Part shown: positions 58,521-64,000 of the stretch, piece after piece
Layout of the letters: the number at the start of each line of letters is the position of its first letter
Numbering within the stretch: position 1 is the stretch's first letter
Assembly (NCBI GenBank): GCA_015069205.1
Contig: SVIZ01000009.1
Location: forward strand, 1 to 64,000
DNA: 64,000 nt
Reading direction: 5' to 3'
From: Oscillospiraceae bacterium
GTDB taxonomy: Bacteria > Bacillota > Clostridia > Saccharofermentanales > Saccharofermentanaceae
Translations under genes and position numbers: made by a program
Notes under the pieces: generated by a model
Databases searched by the model: none
What the model was told of the DNA's origin: nothing
What the model saw: only the letters and a program-made list of their open reading frames with translations

Positions 58521-60020
58521 TTATCTGTTTGTCCTGGGTTTGTAGAACCTGTCGAAAAGCTCGCCCTTTACGATGTAGATATCGTGCTCGTCATCTGCTC
58601 TGACGGTCAGGTAATCGCCGATGTCGCCTGAGTAGTACTTATCCTCAGTCCATGCCGTGAAGAGCTTTACAGGCTGCTCCAGGGGCTTTGCAAATACGAC
58701 GGAATTGGTGACTGTTCTTACCGTCTTGGCAAAAGGCATGACCTTCTTGACCTCGCCGGTGGCTCTGTTCTTGATCCTCGGCTCGTATTCGAAGTCTCTC
58801 GTGAAGACGAAGTTTGTGAGCTGGTAGCTGCTCAAGAGCTTCTTTTCCTTGATGGGATAGATCTCTCCTTCGACACCGATCATGAGATAAGCCTCTTCGT
58901 CGATGACTGTATCAACGTCGCCTTCAAGAGTTCTGATGTTGATGGGTGTACCGACCGGGAAAACATCAGTGAGCCTGATGCAGCCCAATGTCTGGGAGAC
59001 TTTGTCGTATGCTTTCCATTTCGAAGTGTTGAGCTTCGTATTTTTGGCATAGATAACGAGATATCTGTCGTAATACCACTGGAGACGCTCTTCGATGGTC
59101 TCCTTGGCTGACTTGGTCAGAAAGTCGGGCATCATGGTGCCGCCGGCTTTGAGCATGTGACCGCCGCCACCGCCGCCTAAGCCTTCAGCAAGGAATGCCG
59201 CGAGTTCATCTGCGTGGACTTCCTTAGAACAGCTTCTGACTGAGAATTTGACCTCATACTGGCTCTCGTAGAACGCAACGCATACATTAACGTTCTCGGT
59301 CTCAAGGGCGAAGTCGCTAATGACACCCAAGATGCAGGGGTCACAGGCCTCAGCTTCGATGACCAGATATTTGTTGCTCTCGTGGAACTCGTAGTTCATG
59401 ATGGCCTTGCCTGTGATCTGGAGTTCATCAAGAGAGATGTTTGAATTGATCATCTCTGTTACCGTGGCTTTATTTATGACCAGCTGGTCCAGCATATCGC
59501 GGTCTAACGGGTGTGATACCTCCGACAGTCTGTTGGTATCGGAGAAAAGTCCGTAGTAAAGTGCCGTTGAAAGCATTCTGTTGTCATTCGGGTTAAAGCC
59601 TTCGTTACGGATAAGGTCCCAGCAAAGTGTAGAGCAGCTGCCGACATCACTTCTGATATAGCTGATAGCCGTTGCAGGAATTTCTGATCTCTGATGGTGA
59701 TCGATGATACCGATCCTCTTTGCCTTCGTGGTCGTGACGTTCTTCTGTCCGTACTGACAGTCAACGTAAATGACGAGCTCAGGCTCCTCGGCAAAGAACG
59801 GTTCGTACTCAACGGGAACGTCAAGTTCCTTGCACATTATCATGAGATTGCTCTTCTTGATCTCGTTTCTGCCTCTGTAGATAAACCTGGCCTTCTTATC
59901 GTTCTGCTGGAAATACCACATCAGTGCATATCCCGAGGCGAGCGCGTCAGCGTCCGGATTATCGTGGCACTGAATAACGATATTCTTGTACTTCAAAAAC
60001 TCTTTTAATTCCATAAACAA
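58521..60020 (-). CDS. DHH/DHHA1 family phosphoesterase with C-terminal extension
   Basis: 499 aa; HDNPDADALASGYAL, GIIDHHQRS, GGGGGGHMLKAGG. Confidence 0.9.
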   Translation of the reverse strand: MFMELKEFLKYKNIVIQCHDNPDADALASGYALMWYFQQNDKKARFIYRGRNEIKKSNLMIMCKELDVPVEYEPFFAEEPELVIYVDCQYGQKNVTTTKAKRIGIIDHHQRSEIPATAISYIRSDVGSCSTLCWDLIRNEGFNPNDNRMLSTALYYGLFSDTNRLSEVSHPLDRDMLDQLVINKATVTEMINSNISLDELQITGKAIMNYEFHESNKYLVIEAEACDPCILGVISDFALETENVNVCVAFYESQYEVKFSVRSCSKEVHADELAAFLAEGLGGGGGGHMLKAGGTMMPDFLTKSAKETIEERLQWYYDRYLVIYAKNTKLNTSKWKAYDKVSQTLGCIRLTDVFPVGTPINIRTLEGDVDTVIDEEAYLMIGVEGEIYPIKEKKLLSSYQLTNFVFTRDFEYEPRIKNRATGEVKKVMPFAKTVRTVTNSVVFAKPLEQPVKLFTAWTEDKYYSGDIGDYLTVRADDEHDIYIVKGELFDRFYKPRTNR

Positions 60021-60134
60021 CTACCCGAATTTACAAAGTTGCTCCACCATTGTACCAAAAAGATAGGAATAACGCACTTATAAATGGGTGGCATTTTGGT
60101 GACATCTCGAAAAAGTTATCTCAACCGCAAGGCT

Positions 60135-60923
60135 TCAGCGGGTTGAAAGCCCCAGTTTCCTTCTGTTTGTGACCAGGAGCACGATCGCCGTTATGGGCAC
60201 TGCGAAAACATAAATTGCGGCATATGCGAGCAGGAACACAGGCTTGTCCATCGGCCAGACGGCGGTAAGGATCCCGCAGTAGAGGTTGCTCAATGAGTGA
60301 AGGATCATGCAGGGCCAGATCTTCTTTGTCCTTGCCGCAACGAAGCCGAATGACAGTCCTAATACGAACGTGTAGAAGAACTGCGCAGGACCCTGTGAGA
60401 TTATGTGAGGCAGCGCAAAGAAAAGTGCTGACAGCAGTATCGCGGGCTTTGTTCCCAATACCATGAGCCTGTCGAAAAAGATCTTTCTGAAAAGGATCTC
60501 TTCCATTACCGGCGCGAAGACCAGGAGCAGAAATCCATAGAACAGTGGCTGCGCGAGGATATCTTCAGCCGTAGTCGCAGGCGTGCTGATATTTAGGATC
60601 TTGATCAGGACCGCAATGGGGAACTGTGCAAGAAAGGAAAATCCTGACTGGATCAGGAATATCTTTCCCATGTTTGCAAAAGAGGGCTTCATCAGAGGCG
60701 TGCCGCTTTTCGAGGTGGGCATACCAAGCAAAACAAGATATGCCAGAGGCATCGCGACCGCATAGGGGATCACCGTCGCGCAGAGAAGCTGCCTTGCTAT
60801 TTGAGGCATGCTGCCGAACAGATATGTATCACCGAGATAAACGAGACCTTTGTAAATTCCGAACCAAATGACGAGAGACGCTAAGACTCTAATTACCGTC
60901 AACCATTTCTTCTTCGTATCCAT
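60135..60923 (-). CDS. CPBP family intramembrane metalloprotease
   Basis: Start taken at MDTKKKWLTV with SD AAGGAG; EEILFRKIFFDRL, SALFFALPHI, MILHSLSNLY motifs. Confidence 0.88.
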   Translation of the reverse strand: MDTKKKWLTVIRVLASLVIWFGIYKGLVYLGDTYLFGSMPQIARQLLCATVIPYAVAMPLAYLVLLGMPTSKSGTPLMKPSFANMGKIFLIQSGFSFLAQFPIAVLIKILNISTPATTAEDILAQPLFYGFLLLVFAPVMEEILFRKIFFDRLMVLGTKPAILLSALFFALPHIISQGPAQFFYTFVLGLSFGFVAARTKKIWPCMILHSLSNLYCGILTAVWPMDKPVFLLAYAAIYVFAVPITAIVLLVTNRRKLGLSTR

Positions 60924-61377
60924 CTTCCTGATGCTCCTTATGAAATTCATTCAAAGCATCGTTCATTTTGTCGGTACGGGCTTTCTTGACGAAATACGTA
61001 ATGGTCTGGGCTATCGTGAACGTGATGACAAACATCACAGCAAAGAGCAGCAGATCTTCCGGTTTGAGAAAGCTGCTTCTCGTATAAAGACCCAGCATCG
61101 CAAAGCCGAAATACAGCGGCGCGAACATGATGTTGACGAGCACGTAAGGTTTGTTTTGTGCCCACTTTGTTCCGATAAGATACGTCCTTACTACTGTCAG
61201 AACAAACAGCATGGCGTAAACCAGGAACAGCCTTAAGATGATCTCAGGATTTATGAGCCATCCGAAGTAAGCCATGATACCGGCAAGCAGAACAACGCTT
61301 GCGGAGAAAACCGCCGTCACGATGATGAATGCTTTTTTACATGACTGCTTAAGTCTTTTAAGGTCCATGTTAAGCAT
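60889..61377 (-). CDS. Hypothetical membrane protein (DUF3021-like by context)
   Basis: 162 aa, 4 TM; between a LytTR regulator and CPBP gene. Confidence 0.65.
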   Translation of the reverse strand: MLNMDLKRLKQSCKKAFIIVTAVFSASVVLLAGIMAYFGWLINPEIILRLFLVYAMLFVLTVVRTYLIGTKWAQNKPYVLVNIMFAPLYFGFAMLGLYTRSSFLKPEDLLLFAVMFVITFTIAQTITYFVKKARTDKMNDALNEFHKEHQEDGYEEEMVDGN

Positions 61378-61885
61378 CTCCTTTCATGCCGATGGTCTTC
61401 TTGAGATCTCCGACGTAACCTCTTGAGACAATGACTGTCTCGCCGTTTGCGAGAAGGAGCCTTAGCTTTCTTCCCTCGTCAGGAGATATCTTTCGGACGG
61501 CATTTACGTTTACGATCTGAGCCTTTGAGATGCGCACAAAACTTCTCGTTCTGCACATTTCTTCGAGTTCATAAAGAGTGTTTCTGACCTTGTAAACTGA
61601 CGCTGAAGTGTATGCGAAAACATATCTGTCCACTGCCTCGAAATACAGTATCTGCGAGAAGGATACGGGTACGCTGTCGCCGTTGTCTTTGATTCCGATC
61701 AGCCTGTCATGTGCACTTTTGACTGCGCTTATCAGGTTCTCAACTTCAGAATTCATTTCCTGAAATCTTATCTCGACTTCAGTCTCTTTTATGTCCTTTT
61801 TCTCTTTAAGGATCAACCGCACTTTAATGCCTCCGTCAGGCCCACTATCCTCTATATGTTTACGCGCTTCAAGAACATCCTGCAT
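61370..61885 (-). CDS. LytTR-domain DNA-binding regulator
   Basis: Start taken at MQDVLEARKH (alternatives possible); ILYFEAVDRYVFAYTSASVYKVRNTLYELEEMC...FVRISKAQIVNVNAVRKI. Confidence 0.88.
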   Translation of the reverse strand: MQDVLEARKHIEDSGPDGGIKVRLILKEKKDIKETEVEIRFQEMNSEVENLISAVKSAHDRLIGIKDNGDSVPVSFSQILYFEAVDRYVFAYTSASVYKVRNTLYELEEMCRTRSFVRISKAQIVNVNAVRKISPDEGRKLRLLLANGETVIVSRGYVGDLKKTIGMKGDA

Positions 61886-62149
61886 AAGATGTACTTTTGC
61901 GTGAATAAGTTGCCACGTAAAACTATTATACCCATTCTCACGGCGCGTCAAAAATGCATTTGACAACGCCCGTTCCTGCAAGTAAGATGAATGTGTAGCA
62001 GATCAATTAGTTATTCGCGTTCTGCTGCCGCGACGCTTTTTACAAGCGGGGTCAATAATGATAAGAACCCTGGAATCTCATCATGAATGACAAAGAAGGG
62101 CGCTTATTTGGCGCAAAGTTTTGCTGTTCGTGAAAGGAGGTTCTTTTTT

Positions 62150-62878
62150 ATGCTTCACGACAAAGATTTTGAATACTACGAAAAGATCGCTCACTGGAGT
62201 TTTGACGAGTACGACTGTCACACAGAGAGCCTGACGGACTGGGATCTTTATGAGATCTTAAAGTCTGTCGCAACACCGGATTCGCACGTGCTGGATCTCG
62301 GCACCGGCGGCGGCGAGAAACTGCTTGCAAATTATCCTGACTGCGCGGAGATCGTGGGCACGGATTACTCGCCCAACATGGTCGCCACAGCCCTCGAAAA
62401 CCTTGCAAAGAGCGGCCGCAAAAACATCACGTTCAGGGTGATGGACAACCTTCACATGGATGTCCCTGACGGACATTTTGACGTGGTCGTCGCGCGCCAC
62501 ACCTGCATTGATGCAGAGCAGATCATGCGCTGTCTCAAACCCGGAGGGTTTCTTCTGATCAGGGGCGTCGACAAGTACGACTGCTGGGATCTGAAGAAGA
62601 CCGTGGGTTACGGACAGGGTTTTGACGATCCGGTGCCCATAAGCATCGTTGACTACGAGAATGTGCTTTCTGCAGGTTTTCGCGACGTGGAACTCGTACC
62701 GGTCCACGAACGCGAATTCTACAAAGATGCAGCGACATTCAAGGCATTCCTCGAAGTCGTTCCGATCCTTGACCACATGCCGGAAGAAGAAGTCCTTGAC
62801 GGTTACATCGCAAGGAACACCTACTCCGGAAGGGTCAGGCTCATAAGACGCTACTACGGGATAACCGCGAGAAAGTGA
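62150..62878 (+). CDS. Class I SAM-dependent methyltransferase
   Basis: Start at MLHDKDFEYYEK after AAAGGAGG; VLDLGTGGGEKLL. Confidence 0.9.
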   Translation: MLHDKDFEYYEKIAHWSFDEYDCHTESLTDWDLYEILKSVATPDSHVLDLGTGGGEKLLANYPDCAEIVGTDYSPNMVATALENLAKSGRKNITFRVMDNLHMDVPDGHFDVVVARHTCIDAEQIMRCLKPGGFLLIRGVDKYDCWDLKKTVGYGQGFDDPVPISIVDYENVLSAGFRDVELVPVHEREFYKDAATFKAFLEVVPILDHMPEEEVLDGYIARNTYSGRVRLIRRYYGITARK

Positions 62879-64000
62879 TCAGAGAATATCAATATACTCG
62901 CCTGCGAGGGCTTTATTCATGCTCCTGACTGCGCAGAACTTGCCGCACATGGAGCATGTATCCTCGTGCTCGGGTGCTCTGTCATCACGGATGGCTCTGG
63001 CTGTCTCAGGATCGATCGCGCACGCCCACTGACCTTCCCAGTCGAACTTTCTTCTGGCCTTTGCCATCTTATTGTCTTCGTCCATCGCGTGAGGGATCTT
63101 TTTCGCGATGTCGGCAGCATGGGCAGCGATCTTGGATGCGATGATACCCTGCTTAACGTCGTCAACGTTGGGAAGAGCGAGGTGCTCGGCAGGTGTTACA
63201 TAGCAAAGGAAAGCGGCGCCTGAAGCGGCTGCGATCGCACCTCCTATTGCGGAAGTGATGTGATCGTATCCGGGTGCGATGTCAGTTACTAGGGGTCCTA
63301 AAACGTAGAAAGGCGCGCCCATGCAGATGCTCTGCTGGATCTTCATGTTTGCTTCGATCTGGTCCATCGGCATGTGGCCGGGGCCCTCTACCATGACCTG
63401 CACGTCCTTCTCCCACGCGCGCTTTGTGAGCTCGCCGAGTCTTACAAGTTCTTCGATCTGGCAAACGTCACTTGCGTCAGCAAGGCATCCCGGACGGCAA
63501 GCGTCACCAAGAGAGATCGTTACATCGTATTCCCTGCAGATGTCGAGGATCTCGTCATAGTATTCGTAGAAAGGGTTCTCGTTTCCGGTCATGCACATCC
63601 ATGCAAAGATCAGGGAGCCGCCTCTGGATACGATGTTCATCTCTCTTTTGTGCTTCTTGATCTGGTCTATCGTGTGTCTTGTGATGCCGCAGTGAAGCGT
63701 TACGAAATCAACGCCGTCTTCAGCATGAAGCCTTACAACGTCGATGAGATCTTTTGCAGTAAGCGTCGCAAGATCTCTCTGATAATGAATTACCGCATCG
63801 TAGACCGGAACGGTGCCGATCATGGCAGGGCACTCTGAAGTAAGCTTGCGTCTGAAAGGAATCGTGTCGCCGTGTGATGAGAGGTCCATGATGGCATCCG
63901 CGCCCATCTCGACAGCGGCGTTAACCTTCTGCATCTCGATGTTGTAATCCTTGCAGTCGCGCGATACTCCGAGATTAACATTTATCTTTGTCTTGAGCAT
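62879..64000 (-). CDS. thiC: Phosphomethylpyrimidine synthase ThiC (N-terminus beyond window)
   Basis: 373 aa; [20 protein letters not shown] ... [14 protein letters not shown] ... [14 protein letters not shown] reaches window edge. Confidence 0.95.
   Translation of the reverse strand: MLKTKINVNLGVSRDCKDYNIEMQKVNAAVEMGADAIMDLSSHGDTIPFRRKLTSECPAMIGTVPVYDAVIHYQRDLATLTAKDLIDVVRLHAEDGVDFVTLHCGITRHTIDQIKKHKREMNIVSRGGSLIFAWMCMTGNENPFYEYYDEILDICREYDVTISLGDACRPGCLADASDVCQIEELVRLGELTKRAWEKDVQVMVEGPGHMPMDQIEANMKIQQSICMGAPFYVLGPLVTDIAPGYDHITSAIGGAIAAASGAAFLCYVTPAEHLALPNVDDVKQGIIASKIAAHAADIAKKIPHAMDEDNKMAKARRKFDWEGQWACAIDPETARAIRDDRAPEHEDTCSMCGKFCAVRSMNKALAGEYIDIL

Noticed and set aside
1-64000. tRNA, rRNA, riboswitch or transposase genes
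   Set aside because: None recognised by eye; a tRNAscan/Infernal run would be needed to exclude small ncRNAs.

Overview
This 64-kb window is a gene-dense segment of what looks like an anaerobic Firmicutes (Clostridia-type) chromosome; the taxonomy is inferred from gene content only. Most of it is core or housekeeping: RlmD-type 23S methyltransferase, class A PBP, proB/proC, a potABCD polyamine transporter with an XRE-cupin regulator, the str operon (rpsL-rpsG-fusA-tuf), a Na+-pumping oxaloacetate decarboxylase operon, flotillin/SPFH, hemolysin III, a GH3 beta-glucosidase, MATE, fba, a two-component system, a zinc-type ABC transporter, nudC, a TetR + PEP-utilising/Rph-like phosphotransferase operon, a TIR-TM-propeller protein, a DHH phosphoesterase, a LytTR/membrane/CPBP operon, and a truncated thiC. 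No tRNA, rRNA, CRISPR array, transposase or prophage was recognised. The parts most worth a second look are: (i) a membrane-anchored TIR protein with a large predicted extracellular propeller, preceded by an intergenic repeat mosaic; (ii) two unlinked full-length paralogues of a small PD-(D/E)XK-like nuclease (EHxG variant), each next to an unusual repeat/palindrome-rich intergenic region; (iii) a TetR-regulated, Rph-like dikinase-fold enzyme with a perfect 22-bp operator palindrome; (iv) tandem ~828-aa orphan solute-binding lipoproteins next to an Ala/Lys/Glu-rich coiled-coil protein; and (v) a circularly permuted GH3. All family calls are made by eye from the translated ORFs; no database search was run.
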